From positions 1-51,951 of the forward strand of contig JAOKHV010000011.1 in NCBI GenBank assembly GCA_028248455.1: DNA of 51,951 nucleotides, given 5' to 3'. Source of the DNA: Ascidiaceihabitans sp. (GTDB lineage: Bacteria; Pseudomonadota; Alphaproteobacteria; Rhodobacterales; Rhodobacteraceae). Every line of letters starts with the position of its first letter. Position 1 is the stretch's first letter. Made by a program: the position numbers and the translations under genes. Under the pieces are notes generated by a model that saw only the letters and a program-made list of their open reading frames with translations, was not told where the DNA came from and ran no database searches. Shown piece by piece: positions 18,521-28,138 of this stretch.

Positions 18521-19731
18521 TAGATAATGGCCTTTTCTGGGAACTTTTCACCTTTCTCAATACGCTCATATCCGAAGGCTGACAAATCCAGTGTGCGGTA
18601 CTCCCCATATGTTAGCAATTCAGACACGCCGCGCCCCATGGCAGGGGACTGCTGGAACCCGTGACCGGAGAAGCCATTGACGAAAATAAAGTTGGTGACT
18701 TTTGAGTGCGGGCCAACAATCGCGTTTTGGTCAAAGGTGTTATAGGCATAGTGGCCCGCCCATGAGTTGATCAATTTGATCCGCTCAAATGCTGGAATGC
18801 GGGTGGCCAGCACAGGCCATACCTTTTCTTCCCAGATCGAATGATCCTGAACGAAGTCGTTAAAATCCACCGCAGGGTCATCATCTGGAGGGCAACCCGC
18901 CAAATAGTAGGTCCCTTCAGAACGCATATGTACGCCAGACGGATCAATCGTCAGCGGAAGATCGCGATCCAGTGGCGCTTCTGCGTCAAAGATAAAGGTG
19001 TAGCGTTTGCGTGGTTCAACAGGGATGTTGATGCCCGCCATCGCCGCCGTCAACGCCGCGCGTGGGCCCGAACAGTTCACAACCGTGCCGCATGTCACGA
19101 CCTCACCAGAGGCCAACGTGACGCTTTCCACTTTGGAACCATCCGTTGATTTGGTCATCGCGACAACTTCATTTGTAAGGTAATCAACGCCGCGTTCACG
19201 GGCAGACCGTTTCCACCAGTCAAACAAGGTGTTGCCGTCAAAATAACCCTCGTCGATCAGGTTGTGGTTGCCCACCAAGATATCGTCCAGATTATAAAAC
19301 GGGTAATCCGCTTTGATTTCCTCAGCTGTCATGTGCTTAGTACCAGCGCCCAATTTGTCCTGAATTTCCTGGCCCTCTTTTAAGGTCGCGGCGAATTCTG
19401 CGTTGTCGGCCAAATACATATAGCCATAGCTTTGCAAAATCGGGTGGGGCACGCGTTCATCACCGCCCATGTATTCGCGAAAGTTCTTCACGAAATCAGC
19501 AGCGAACTGGGAAACGCGGATGTTCACCTCGTTCGAGAACTGCTGGCGCATACAGCTGTTGGTGTGAACCGTTGAGGTAAACTCATATGTTGGGCCTTTT
19601 TCAACGACCAATATGCTACCATCAAAGTCTGGATTAGTTGCTGTGAACCATGCCACCGAGGACCCCAACATCGCGCCGCCGACGATTACAACGTCATAGC
19701 TGTTGGCTTTGGGTGTTTGCAGTTTGCTCAT
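18520..19731 (-). CDS. FAD-dependent oxidoreductase (DAO/sarcosine oxidase-like)
   Basis: A 403-residue flavoprotein of the D-amino-acid oxidase superfamily. The N-terminal dinucleotide-binding turn is VVIVGGAMLGSS (residues 14-25), followed by the acidic strand end LVVEKGP. The C-terminal NGFSGHGFQQSPAMGRGV is the typical second FAD contact of the DAO/GlpD-like group. No signal peptide is seen. Its ATG overlaps the hyuB stop (TAATG). An N-alkyl amino acid or amino acid released by the HyuAB hydrolase is a reasonable but unproven substrate. Confidence 0.88.
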   Translation of the reverse strand: MSKLQTPKANSYDVVIVGGAMLGSSVAWFTATNPDFDGSILVVEKGPTYEFTSTVHTNSCMRQQFSNEVNIRVSQFAADFVKNFREYMGGDERVPHPILQSYGYMYLADNAEFAATLKEGQEIQDKLGAGTKHMTAEEIKADYPFYNLDDILVGNHNLIDEGYFDGNTLFDWWKRSARERGVDYLTNEVVAMTKSTDGSKVESVTLASGEVVTCGTVVNCSGPRAALTAAMAGINIPVEPRKRYTFIFDAEAPLDRDLPLTIDPSGVHMRSEGTYYLAGCPPDDDPAVDFNDFVQDHSIWEEKVWPVLATRIPAFERIKLINSWAGHYAYNTFDQNAIVGPHSKVTNFIFVNGFSGHGFQQSPAMGRGVSELLTYGEYRTLDLSAFGYERIEKGEKFPEKAII

Positions 19732-21437
19732 TATATCATCTCTCCCTTTGTGACGGCGGTTTGGACCGCTTCAATGTCTTGCTGTGTCATTCCATAGTCG
19801 CGCGCGGCAGTCTCCGCGGATATGTATCCACGGGCCAAATCGCGTTTTACCAGCTCTGGATCGCGTTCACTGACGGGACCGTAACCGGCTCCACCAGGAA
19901 AGGCCAAAACAACACGGCGCCCATGCGCCACAAATTGTTTGCCTTTGCCATACATTTTAGCGCCGTCGTCTTGGATGATAGTCGTTGGTGCACCGTTTTC
20001 GCCACCTTGGCGGCCACGCGCAGGGTGATCCACACGATCAAACATCGCTTGGAAATCAAACTCGTGGCCTTCCTGTGCGCCCACTTCCATGTATTGGCCC
20101 AAGCCCCCGCGGAACTTGCCCGCGCCGCCACTGTCAGGGCGCAACTCTTTGCGCCAGACGATAACGGGGCCTGTGTGTTCAGTCGCCTCAATCGGCATGG
20201 TCATCACGCCCGATGGGAAGGCAGTGGCGTTCAAACCGTCAAACTGTGGACGGGCACCTGTGCCACCAGAGTTGAAGGTCAGCACCTCAGCACGGCGCGC
20301 GCCAACTGTGTGTGCCGCGTCCGTACGGGGGCGCAGGGACACTTGGAAATTACACAAACATCCAGCGCCCTCGGCAGGCACAGTGTTGGGCAGCAATTGA
20401 TCCAAAGCCGCGTAAATTGCATCAGGCACAAAGTGACCCACGATATGGCGCAGGGCCACGGGGGCAGGGTGCACCGCATTCACGATCGAGTTTTCAGGCG
20501 CTGTGATCTCGAATGGGGCCAAAGAGGCCGCGTTGTTCGGGATTTCCGGCGCAATGGCGCATTTCAACGCGTAACAGGCATAGGCTTTGGCATAGACCAA
20601 TGGGCAGTTGATGCCCTTTTTGTCCACACCAGAGGTGCCTGCAAAGTCGGATAGTATACGATCCTGTTCAATGCTTAGCTTCACCTTCAGCGTAATCGGT
20701 GCAGAGAACCCATCAACCGTCATTTCACCTGATGCTTCACCGTGGGGAAGGGCATTGATGCATTCAAGCGTGGCACGGCGCGAATTCTCGAGGATAAATC
20801 CGCCAATGCCATTCAGATCATCCAGCCCGAATTCCTCCATCATTTCGATCAGGCGACGGTGGCCGATCTCGTTACAGGTGGCCAAGGCATAGATGTCACC
20901 CACCAATTGGTCTGGCTCACGTACATTGCCGCGCACGATACGGATTAGGGTTTGGTCTACTTCGCCGCGGTTCACCAGCTTCATGATCGGGATATAAAGA
21001 CCCTCTTCATAAACGCTGGCCGCATCTGCTCCGAAACCACGGCCACCGATGTCCACGATATGGGCGGTGCACCCAAAGAAACCCGCCAACTCCCCCTTGT
21101 GGAACGAGGGCGTCACAACTGTGATATCGTGCAGGTGGCCTGTGCCTTCCCATGGATCGTTGGTGATATAGACGTCACCTTCAAAGATGTTTTCGCGTCC
21201 AATACGGCGGATAAAGTGGCCGACCGCATCGGCCATTGCGTTCACGTGACCGGGCGTGCCCGTCACCGCTTGGGCCAACATCTGACCTGCGGTGTCATAG
21301 ACGCCTGCGGACAAATCACCGGCTTCGCGCACGGATGTAGAAAACGCGGTGCGAACCAATGCTTGCGCTTGTTCTTCTACGACCGAAATCATGCGGTTCC
21401 ACATCACCTGATAGGCAACGTTTGACGGGGTGCTCAT
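19731..21437 (-). CDS. hyuB: Hydantoinase B/oxoprolinase subunit
   Basis: A 568-residue HyuB-family subunit, the partner of HyuA in ATP-dependent lactam hydrolases such as N-methylhydantoinase and 5-oxoprolinase. Family segments include REAGDLSAGVYD near residue 35, NDPWEGTGHLHDI near residue 92, and ELRPDSGGAGKFRGGLGQ near residue 440. The ATG overlaps the hyuA TGA. Composition is more GC-rich than nearby core genes; one 60-nt row at 20281 counts 73 % G+C. Confidence 0.93.
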   Translation of the reverse strand: MSTPSNVAYQVMWNRMISVVEEQAQALVRTAFSTSVREAGDLSAGVYDTAGQMLAQAVTGTPGHVNAMADAVGHFIRRIGRENIFEGDVYITNDPWEGTGHLHDITVVTPSFHKGELAGFFGCTAHIVDIGGRGFGADAASVYEEGLYIPIMKLVNRGEVDQTLIRIVRGNVREPDQLVGDIYALATCNEIGHRRLIEMMEEFGLDDLNGIGGFILENSRRATLECINALPHGEASGEMTVDGFSAPITLKVKLSIEQDRILSDFAGTSGVDKKGINCPLVYAKAYACYALKCAIAPEIPNNAASLAPFEITAPENSIVNAVHPAPVALRHIVGHFVPDAIYAALDQLLPNTVPAEGAGCLCNFQVSLRPRTDAAHTVGARRAEVLTFNSGGTGARPQFDGLNATAFPSGVMTMPIEATEHTGPVIVWRKELRPDSGGAGKFRGGLGQYMEVGAQEGHEFDFQAMFDRVDHPARGRQGGENGAPTTIIQDDGAKMYGKGKQFVAHGRRVVLAFPGGAGYGPVSERDPELVKRDLARGYISAETAARDYGMTQQDIEAVQTAVTKGEMI

Positions 21438-23521
21438 GCTTGCGCTCCTTTGGTGGTCATGTCGATTGTGCCGTCTGGCTGGGCCGTGACTTGGCGCGAC
21501 GATGGAACGATGATGGTGGTTTCATCCTCTGTAACAACGGCGGGGCCTTGAACGGTTTGGCCTGCCTTCATGTCATTGCGCAGCACCAGTTGGGCATCGG
21601 TCACAGTGGCAAGGGCTGGATCAAACAAGGCGCGTTGACCTGCAACCGTTGCGGCTCCTGCGTCAGAGGCCAGCGCGATTTGCGCGACCTGCTCTGGCGG
21701 GGTTGTCGCGTTCACCGACCAAACAGTGATTTCAACATCCATACCATCCACAGTGCGGCCAAAGAGGGCAGAGTAATCGGCCTCAAACAGCTTAAGGAAG
21801 GTATCCGCCTTTGGTGACATGGCCTGTTTAGCGCTCAATGAAGTCGGGATTTCCCAACCTTGACCCGTGTAGCGCATGTAGACTTTGAACTCAGAAATGA
21901 TGTCTGATGTCGCGTCACATGAGCGTACAAATCCTGTGGCCTCGTCCTGTAGTTCCGTGAGCAAGGATTTGATAACTTCAGGCTTAAAGTCTGACAGTTT
22001 CATATAAACAGAACGATTGGCCTCAAAGCTGAAAGGCGCACGAAGGAACCCAATCGCTGATCCCACACCAGCGCCCGTTGGCACCAGCAAACGATCAACG
22101 CCCAGCTTTTCACACAAACGACCAGCATGAAGCGGGGCGGCACCGCCGAAGGCGATCATGGTGTATTCAGATAGGTCTTCGCCGTTTTCCACGGCATGAA
22201 CACGGGCCGCGTTGGCCATGTTTTCGTCCACAACCTCGGCCAGACCAAATGCAGCGGTTTGCGCATCCATATCTAGCGTTTTACCCAGCACATTGACCAA
22301 AGCATCCGCAGAACTGTCAGCATGCAGTTGGATCGATCCACCGGCAAAGTTGTTAGGATCCAGTTTGCCCAAAACCAAATCCGCGTCGGTCACGGCAGGC
22401 TTTTCACCGCCACGGCCATAACAGGCCGGCCCTGGTTCAGAACCTGCACTTTCTGGTCCCACACGAATTTGGCGCATAGAGTCGATATGGGCCAGCGACC
22501 CACCACCAGCACCAATTTCGACCATGTCAATCACAGGAATCGAAATTGGCATTCCAGAGCCCTTTTTGAAACGATAGGTGCGGGCAACTTCAAAGACGTG
22601 AGATGTTTTTGGGGTTTGGTTCTTGATCAGGCAAATCTTGGCTGTGGTGCCGCCCATGTCAAAGGACAACACCTTGTCCAAACCATAACGCGCGGCGATG
22701 TTTGCAGCAAAAACAGCACCACCCGCAGGACCGGATTCAACCAGGCGCACAGGGAAGTCAGCCGCGCTTTCAATGGAAATGATCCCGCCGCCAGAGTGCA
22801 TCAAGAAGACAGAGCAATCCGCGCCCTCATCTTCAAGGCGACCTTTCAGGCGGCCAAGGTAAGATTTCATCAATGGTTTGATATAGGCATTCGCAACAAC
22901 CGTATTGAACCGCTCGTATTCGCGCATCTGTGGGGAGACCTCAGAAGACAGCGACACCATCACATCCGGCAGTTTCTCAGCCAGTACATCACGCACCATA
23001 CGTTCGTGATCTGGGTTCAGATATGAGTGGATCAAACCAACAGCGATACTTTCATATCCCGCCGCATTGATCTGATCCGCAACCGCTTCAATCTCGGCGC
23101 GGTCCAGATCAAGCAACACGCCGCCAGTGGCATCCACACGCTCAGAAATAGTAAAACGGCTTTGGCGCGGAATCAATGGATCTGGCAGGGTGAGGTTCAG
23201 ATCATACTGCTCAAACCGGCTTTCGGTGCGCATCTCGATCACGTCGCGAAAACCCTCGGTGGTGATCAGGGCCGTCTTGGCACCGCGCCGTTCAATTAAC
23301 GCGTTGGTGGCAAGGGTGGTGCCGTGGATGATCTGGCCGATGTCAGACGGGGCCACACCCGCCTTTGCACAGACCTGATGCAAGCCGTCGATGATGGCGT
23401 TTTCGGGGGCGATGTAAGTGGTCAAAACCTTGGTCGAAAACTGCTTGCCCTCGACCTCGATCACCACGTCGGTGAAGGTGCCGCCGATATCGACGCCTAT
23501 GCGAATTGCGCTGTTGCCCAT
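21434..23521 (-). CDS. hyuA: Hydantoinase A/oxoprolinase subunit
   Basis: A 695-residue HyuA-family subunit with an ASKHA ATPase fold. Its phosphate-binding start IGVDIGGTFTDVV is at residues 8-20. Later family marks are HGTTLATNALIERRGAKTAL near residue 65, SFDMGGTTAKICLI near residue 281 and a GAGGGSLAHID loop near residue 338. With HyuB it forms an ATP-driven cyclic-amide hydrolase. It is the first structural gene of the operon, and a 16-bp motif shared with the lysR promoter lies 24 nt upstream of its ATG. Confidence 0.94.
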   Translation of the reverse strand: MGNSAIRIGVDIGGTFTDVVIEVEGKQFSTKVLTTYIAPENAIIDGLHQVCAKAGVAPSDIGQIIHGTTLATNALIERRGAKTALITTEGFRDVIEMRTESRFEQYDLNLTLPDPLIPRQSRFTISERVDATGGVLLDLDRAEIEAVADQINAAGYESIAVGLIHSYLNPDHERMVRDVLAEKLPDVMVSLSSEVSPQMREYERFNTVVANAYIKPLMKSYLGRLKGRLEDEGADCSVFLMHSGGGIISIESAADFPVRLVESGPAGGAVFAANIAARYGLDKVLSFDMGGTTAKICLIKNQTPKTSHVFEVARTYRFKKGSGMPISIPVIDMVEIGAGGGSLAHIDSMRQIRVGPESAGSEPGPACYGRGGEKPAVTDADLVLGKLDPNNFAGGSIQLHADSSADALVNVLGKTLDMDAQTAAFGLAEVVDENMANAARVHAVENGEDLSEYTMIAFGGAAPLHAGRLCEKLGVDRLLVPTGAGVGSAIGFLRAPFSFEANRSVYMKLSDFKPEVIKSLLTELQDEATGFVRSCDATSDIISEFKVYMRYTGQGWEIPTSLSAKQAMSPKADTFLKLFEADYSALFGRTVDGMDVEITVWSVNATTPPEQVAQIALASDAGAATVAGQRALFDPALATVTDAQLVLRNDMKAGQTVQGPAVVTEDETTIIVPSSRQVTAQPDGTIDMTTKGAQA

Positions 23522-23544
23522 GTGTACTTTGATCCCTGTGGGTG

Positions 23545-23560
23545 TGAGTCTGTTTACTCA
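23545..23560. promoter_or_regulatory. Candidate operator upstream of hyuA
   Basis: TGAGTCTGTTTACTCA, with perfect 5-bp arms around 6 nt. Nine contiguous positions from the centre rightwards are nearly shared with 24566-24581 upstream of lysR (both contain GTTTACT with TGA seven bases before it). It is a plausible LysR-regulator site. Confidence 0.5.
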
Positions 23561-23622
23561 AATTAGGGTGAGTCCATGTATCAAATCAAATTGTTAAAAT
23601 GAATGGGGATGATAAGAAAAAT

Positions 23623-24534
23623 CTATCCTTCGGCATTGTGAATTTCTGCCATATTTTTCGCAATTTTTGCGGCCTGAGCGACAAAGCTGGGCGCGCGATC
23701 GGCATCAAAGCGTGCAAAGAATTCCAGGTCATCTGGTTGCCATTGGTATTGGATCTGGACCAAATCGCCTTGGTTTAGTTCTTTGCTGATCATTGCCGCG
23801 GGGAGGGTGGCAACGCCCATACCGTTCAAGGTCATGTAGAGGCAGGCTGCAAGATTGCTTGAGGGGACAAGGCGCACATCCAAATCCTTGCGCGCCCCAA
23901 AGTGTGCAGCGGTTTCCGTATAAAGGCGGGTGTCGCGGCTGTGGGTCAGGATCGGGTGTTGCGCAATATGCTCAATCGTTGGATTGGCAATGCCGAGCAG
24001 TCCCAGACCACGCGAGGCAACCCAGACCAAAGGGTAATCACCCAGTGGGATTTCGCCCGTCATCTGCTGGCGAAACGGGCCGTTCTGTAGAGCCAGATCA
24101 AGGGTGCGCGCCCCCAATTCGCGTTCCAGATTGACGGACAGATCTACTGTCAGCTCCACATGCAATTGCGGAAAGGTCGCGCTGAGCGCCTTGAGGAAAT
24201 CACTGAGCCAAGTGTGCACGATCATCTCAGTCACGCCAAGGCGCAAGGTGCCATCGATCAGGCTGGGTTCTGCAGCCGCATCAGCAAAAGCATCCGCTGC
24301 CTGTAAAACCTTTCTGGCGTAGTCAAGCATCTGGATACCCTTAGACGTAAGCCGCACAGACCCTGCATCGCGTTCCATCAGCTTGCGTTTCATTGCCCCT
24401 TCAAGCAGTGCAATACGGGATGAAACGTTTGGTTGTGTTGTATTCAAGCGATCCGCTGCTTTGCGAAAGCTGCCAAGGTCTGCAACCCAGACAAACGCTT
24501 CAAGCTGTTTGAGGTTAATTTTCACGCACCACAC
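23623..24534 (-). CDS. LysR-family transcriptional regulator of the hyu operon
   Basis: About 300 residues. The N-terminal winged helix-turn-helix (LKQLEAFVWVADLGSFRKAA, then TQPNVSSRIALLE) is followed by a periplasmic-binding-like effector domain. It lies 101 nt upstream of hyuA on the same strand, unlike the more usual divergent arrangement. A GTG at 24525 is an alternative start giving the more typical KINLKQL beginning. It probably controls the hyu operon and itself through the shared 16-bp motif. Confidence 0.9.
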   Translation of the reverse strand: MWCVKINLKQLEAFVWVADLGSFRKAADRLNTTQPNVSSRIALLEGAMKRKLMERDAGSVRLTSKGIQMLDYARKVLQAADAFADAAAEPSLIDGTLRLGVTEMIVHTWLSDFLKALSATFPQLHVELTVDLSVNLERELGARTLDLALQNGPFRQQMTGEIPLGDYPLVWVASRGLGLLGIANPTIEHIAQHPILTHSRDTRLYTETAAHFGARKDLDVRLVPSSNLAACLYMTLNGMGVATLPAAMISKELNQGDLVQIQYQWQPDDLEFFARFDADRAPSFVAQAAKIAKNMAEIHNAEG

Positions 24535-24565
24535 CCATCAGTTTAATTAATTGTATATCCCTTAG

Positions 24566-24581
24566 TGAATAAGTTTACTTA
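24566..24581. promoter_or_regulatory. Candidate operator upstream of lysR
   Basis: TGAATAAGTTTACTTA resembles the hyuA-proximal site and is itself near-palindromic (AATAAG and CTTATT arms). It lies 32 nt before the lysR ATG, consistent with autoregulation. Confidence 0.5.
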
Positions 24582-24618
24582 TTGGAAGGCGTGGTTTGAA
24601 GGTATGTTGTTAACTTCA

Positions 24619-24637
24619 GTTGCGATTCATTCTCAAC
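24619..24637. promoter_or_regulatory. Fur/Mur-like box 1 upstream of sitA
   Basis: GTTGCGATTCATTCTCAAC is an imperfect palindrome of Fur-family appearance (TTGmGA arms) 73 nt upstream of the sitA start. A second box follows 13 nt later. Confidence 0.5.
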
Positions 24638-24649
24638 TAAAGTATCTGT

Positions 24650-24664
24650 TGCGAGTAATTCGCA
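24650..24664. promoter_or_regulatory. Fur/Mur-like box 2 upstream of sitA
   Basis: TGCGAGTAATTCGCA matches its reverse complement at six of seven arm positions. It lies 46 nt upstream of the sitA ATG, where a metal-loaded Fur/Mur repressor would block transcription. The regulator identity is inferred from the gene it precedes. Confidence 0.5.
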
Positions 24665-24709
24665 TTTAGAGTCACATGTTTTTGCCTACCCTTTGAAGGA
24701 ACAGTTAAT

Positions 24710-25618
24710 ATGCAACGGATTATTTTAGGATTTTGTTCTCTCGCAATAAGCGCCGTATGTGCTTCTCCAATTCTAGCATCCGACGACAAATTCAAGGCAG
24801 TCACCACATTCACTGTGATCGCCGATATGGCTCGTAACGTGGCAGGGGACGCCGCCATCGTGGAAAGTGTGACCAAGGCGGGTGCCGAAATCCACGGCTA
24901 TCAGCCTACGCCCCGTGACATCATCCGCGCCCAAGATGCGGACCTGATCCTATGGAACGGTCTGAACCTTGAACTGTGGTTCGAACAATTCTTCTCAAAC
25001 CTCAAAGATGTGCCAAGCGTGACACTGACCGATGGCGTCGTCCCGATGAGCATCTCAGGTGGTGACTATAACGGCAAACCAAATCCACACGCATGGATGA
25101 GCACCACCAGCGCAATGATCTACGTGGACAACATCCGCGACGCCTTTGTGAAATATGACCCTGAGAACGCAGCGATTTACACCGCCAATGCCGAAACCTA
25201 TAAAAATGAGATCGCGACAGTTATCAAACCGCTTGAGGCCGACATCCTTAAAGTGCCAGAAGGGCAGCGTTGGTTGGTCAGTTGTGAAGGCGCGTTCAGC
25301 TACCTGATCCGCGATTTCCAAATGCAGGAACTGTACCTATGGCCGATCAACGCCGATCAGCAGGGTACACCACAACAGGTGCGCAAGGTGATCGACGGAG
25401 TGCGCGAACACAACATTCCTGCGGTGTTCTGTGAAAGCACGGTCAACCAATCCCCCGCCCAGCAGGTCGCGCGCGAAACAGATGCGACCTATGGCGGCAT
25501 GTTATATGTGGACAGCCTGACAGAGGCCGATGGCGCAGTGCCGACCTATATCGACCTGCTGCGCACCACCATCGAAACAATTGCCACAGGGCTATCTGCC
25601 ACAGGACAATCTGAGTGA
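24710..25618 (+). CDS. sitA: Mn/Fe ABC transporter substrate-binding protein
   Basis: A 302-residue periplasmic cluster-A1 binding protein. The signal peptide ends near residue 23 (Ala-Ser-Pro-rich). Metal ligands expected for the SitA/YfeA type are all present: H62 (IHGYQ), H127 (NPHAWMS), E193 (SCEGAF) and D268 (VDSLTEADG). The Glu at the third position and the absence of a His-rich loop favour Mn/Fe over Zn. GAAGGA precedes the ATG. The stop overlaps the ATPase GTG. Confidence 0.94.
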   Translation: MQRIILGFCSLAISAVCASPILASDDKFKAVTTFTVIADMARNVAGDAAIVESVTKAGAEIHGYQPTPRDIIRAQDADLILWNGLNLELWFEQFFSNLKDVPSVTLTDGVVPMSISGGDYNGKPNPHAWMSTTSAMIYVDNIRDAFVKYDPENAAIYTANAETYKNEIATVIKPLEADILKVPEGQRWLVSCEGAFSYLIRDFQMQELYLWPINADQQGTPQQVRKVIDGVREHNIPAVFCESTVNQSPAQQVARETDATYGGMLYVDSLTEADGAVPTYIDLLRTTIETIATGLSATGQSE

Positions 25619-26463
25619 GCGCATCAACTGGCATCACCGCAAATGACGTCACAGTCACCTATCGCAACGGCCACACGGCTCTGCGCAACGCCAGCTTTGA
25701 AATCCCGACGGGGACGATCACCGCATTGGTGGGGGTGAACGGCGCGGGTAAATCCACGCTGTTCAAGGCGATCATGGGATTTGTTCCCGCCGCCAAAGGC
25801 GAGATCACCGTGCTGGGCATGCCTGTCAAAGACGCGTTGCGCCAAAACATCGTGGCCTACGTGCCTCAGTCTGAAGAAGTCGATTGGAGCTTTCCTGTCC
25901 TTGTCGAAGATGTGGTGATGATGGGGCGTTACGGACACATGGGGTTCCTGCGCCGTCCCAAACAAACGGATAACGAGGCGGTCACTTCGGCCCTTGAACG
26001 GGTCAACATGATCGACTTCCGCCACCGCCAAATTGGTGAGCTGTCAGGCGGTCAACGTAAACGCGTCTTTCTTGCCCGTGCTTTGGCCCAAGAGGGCAAG
26101 GTTGTTTTGCTGGATGAGCCCTTTACTGGTGTGGACGTTCAGACTGAGGATGCAATCATCAGGCTGTTGCGCGAAATGCGCGATGAGGGGCGGGTTATGT
26201 TGGTCTCGACACACAACCTTGGCTCTGTCCCAGAATTCTGTGATCGGACTGTTTTGGTTAAAGAAACCGTACTGGCTTATGGGCTGACCGAAACCACTTT
26301 TACACATGACAATCTGGAACTGGCTTTTGGCGGCGTACTGCGCCACTTCGTTCTTGGTGGAGCCGATCTGCATGACGATGAGGATGGCCGGACAATCCGC
26401 GTGATCACTGATGATGAACGTCCATTTGTTGTGTACAGCGATGAGAAGGGCACCAAAGAGTGA
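25615..26463 (+). CDS. sitB: Mn/Fe ABC transporter ATP-binding protein
   Basis: A 282-residue ABC ATPase. Walker [10 protein letters not shown] is at residues 40-48, the signature LSGGQRKR near 143, Walker [13 protein letters not shown] near 163, and the switch histidine in STHNLG near 200. It starts with GTG overlapping the sitA stop. It powers import of the metal held by SitA through SitC/SitD. Confidence 0.94.
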   Translation: MSASTGITANDVTVTYRNGHTALRNASFEIPTGTITALVGVNGAGKSTLFKAIMGFVPAAKGEITVLGMPVKDALRQNIVAYVPQSEEVDWSFPVLVEDVVMMGRYGHMGFLRRPKQTDNEAVTSALERVNMIDFRHRQIGELSGGQRKRVFLARALAQEGKVVLLDEPFTGVDVQTEDAIIRLLREMRDEGRVMLVSTHNLGSVPEFCDRTVLVKETVLAYGLTETTFTHDNLELAFGGVLRHFVLGGADLHDDEDGRTIRVITDDERPFVVYSDEKGTKE

Positions 26464-27314
26464 TCGAAACATTGCTTTTGCCCTTTACCTATAACTACAT
26501 GTTCAACGCCATGTGGGTCAGCGCACTTGTTGGCGGGGTCTGTGCATTTCTTTCGGCTTACCTGATGCTAAAGGGGTGGTCACTAATAGGTGACGCGCTT
26601 AGTCATTCTATCGTACCGGGCGTTGCAGGGGCCTATATGCTGGGCCTGCCATTTGCGCTGGGTGCATTTGCTGCGGGCGGATTGGCGGCTGGTGCGATGC
26701 TATTTCTCAACCAAAGATCGGGCTTGAAAGAGGACACTATTATTGGGCTGATCTTTACGTCGTTCTTTGGGTTGGGATTGTTCATGGTCTCGCTGTCACC
26801 CACATCTGTGAACATCCAAACTATTACCATGGGCAACATCCTTGCCATCACACCATCCGACACACTTCAACTGGCGATCATCGGTTTCGTGACCCTCGCG
26901 ATCCTGCTGGCTAAATGGAAGGACTTGATGGTCACCTTTTTTGACGAAAACCACGCACGCTCCATTGGGGTAAAGCCGGACTTTTTAAAGGTTGTGTTCT
27001 TCACATTGCTATCCGCATCCTGCGTCGCGGCCCTGCAAACAGTTGGTGCCTTTCTCGTGATCGCGATGGTCGTCACACCGGGGGCTACGGCCTATCTGTT
27101 GACAGACCGTTTCCCGCGCTTGCTGATGCTCAGCGTTGCACTAGGGGCAGGGACGAGCTTTTTTGGGGCCTACCTCAGCTTCTTTGTTGATGGGGCCACG
27201 GGTGGTTTGATTGTTTCATTGCAAACCGTGATCTTCTTAATCGCGTTTTTTTTCGCACCTAAATACGGCTATATCGCCGTCCGCCGCCGCGCAGCTGCAG
27301 CGTTGGTGTCATGA
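26460..27314 (+). CDS. sitC: Mn/Fe ABC transporter permease
   Basis: A 284-residue inner-membrane permease of the ABC-3 (ZnuB/SitC) family with about eight hydrophobic helices. The conserved [20 protein letters not shown] segment lies near residue 38 and [20 protein letters not shown] near residue 200. It starts with GTG overlapping the sitB TGA. Confidence 0.94.
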   Translation: MIETLLLPFTYNYMFNAMWVSALVGGVCAFLSAYLMLKGWSLIGDALSHSIVPGVAGAYMLGLPFALGAFAAGGLAAGAMLFLNQRSGLKEDTIIGLIFTSFFGLGLFMVSLSPTSVNIQTITMGNILAITPSDTLQLAIIGFVTLAILLAKWKDLMVTFFDENHARSIGVKPDFLKVVFFTLLSASCVAALQTVGAFLVIAMVVTPGATAYLLTDRFPRLLMLSVALGAGTSFFGAYLSFFVDGATGGLIVSLQTVIFLIAFFFAPKYGYIAVRRRAAAALVS

Positions 27315-28138
27315 TGATGAATGAACTGCTTCTCCCGTTCCAATTTGCGTTTATGAACAGCGCCTTCCTGATCATGACGATCATTGCAGTGCCAACCAGC
27401 TTGCTTTCTTGCTTCCTTGTGCTCAAAGGGTGGTCCCTAATGGGGGATGCTATCAGCCACGCGGTATTACCTGGTGTCGTGATCGCCTATATCATCGGTA
27501 TTCCACTGATCATCGGAGCGTTTTTTGCAGGTATGTTCTGTGCTCTCGCCACGGGTTTTCTGTCTGAGAACAGCCGCGTGAAACAAGATACGGTAATGGG
27601 TATCGTGTTCTCAGGAATGTTCGGTTTTGGGATAGTTCTGTACACTAAAATTACTACAGACGTGCATCTGGATCATATTCTGTTTGGTAATATGTTGGGC
27701 GTCGGCGCAACCGATCTATGGACCGCTGGTCTGATTGCAGCCTTCGTTGCTGCTGTTGTGATTGCTAAGCGCCAAGACCTGCTGTTGCACGCCTTTGATC
27801 CGATACAGGCCCAAGCGGTTGGCCTGCGGGTGAATTGGCTGCACTTTGGATTGTTGTCAATGATTTCACTTACGATTGTGGCAACGCTTTCAGCGGTAGG
27901 AATAATTCTATCAATTGGATTATTGATTGCACCTGGGGCGATTGCATTTTTGTTAACGAACCAGTTCAAACGCATGTTGCTGATTGCGGTTGGGGTAACT
28001 GTATTCTCTGGAATATTGGGCGTTTACGTTAGCTTCTTTATCGACAGTGCACCTGCGCCGACGATCATTTTGATCTTAACGATCATTTTCATCGGCGCGT
28101 TTATTCGTTCAAATATGCGGTCTAAGCAAGCGGCTTAA
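27311..28138 (+). CDS. sitD: Mn/Fe ABC transporter permease
   Basis: A 275-residue paralogue of SitC, showing LKGWSLMGDAISHAVLPGVV near residue 37 and VGIILSIGLLIAPGAIAFLL near residue 200. Two different permeases side by side are typical of the four-gene SitABCD arrangement, which supports a heterodimeric channel. Its ATG overlaps the sitC TGA. Its TAA overlaps the stop codon of the convergent rhodanese gene. Confidence 0.94.
   Translation: MMMNELLLPFQFAFMNSAFLIMTIIAVPTSLLSCFLVLKGWSLMGDAISHAVLPGVVIAYIIGIPLIIGAFFAGMFCALATGFLSENSRVKQDTVMGIVFSGMFGFGIVLYTKITTDVHLDHILFGNMLGVGATDLWTAGLIAAFVAAVVIAKRQDLLLHAFDPIQAQAVGLRVNWLHFGLLSMISLTIVATLSAVGIILSIGLLIAPGAIAFLLTNQFKRMLLIAVGVTVFSGILGVYVSFFIDSAPAPTIILILTIIFIGAFIRSNMRSKQAA

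Noticed and set aside
19650-20654. Long plus-strand open frame of 334 codons opposite hyuB and the FAD oxidoreductase
   Set aside because: It is antisense to two well-recognised genes in a GC-rich region, where such shadow frames are common; His/Arg-rich and non-protein-like.
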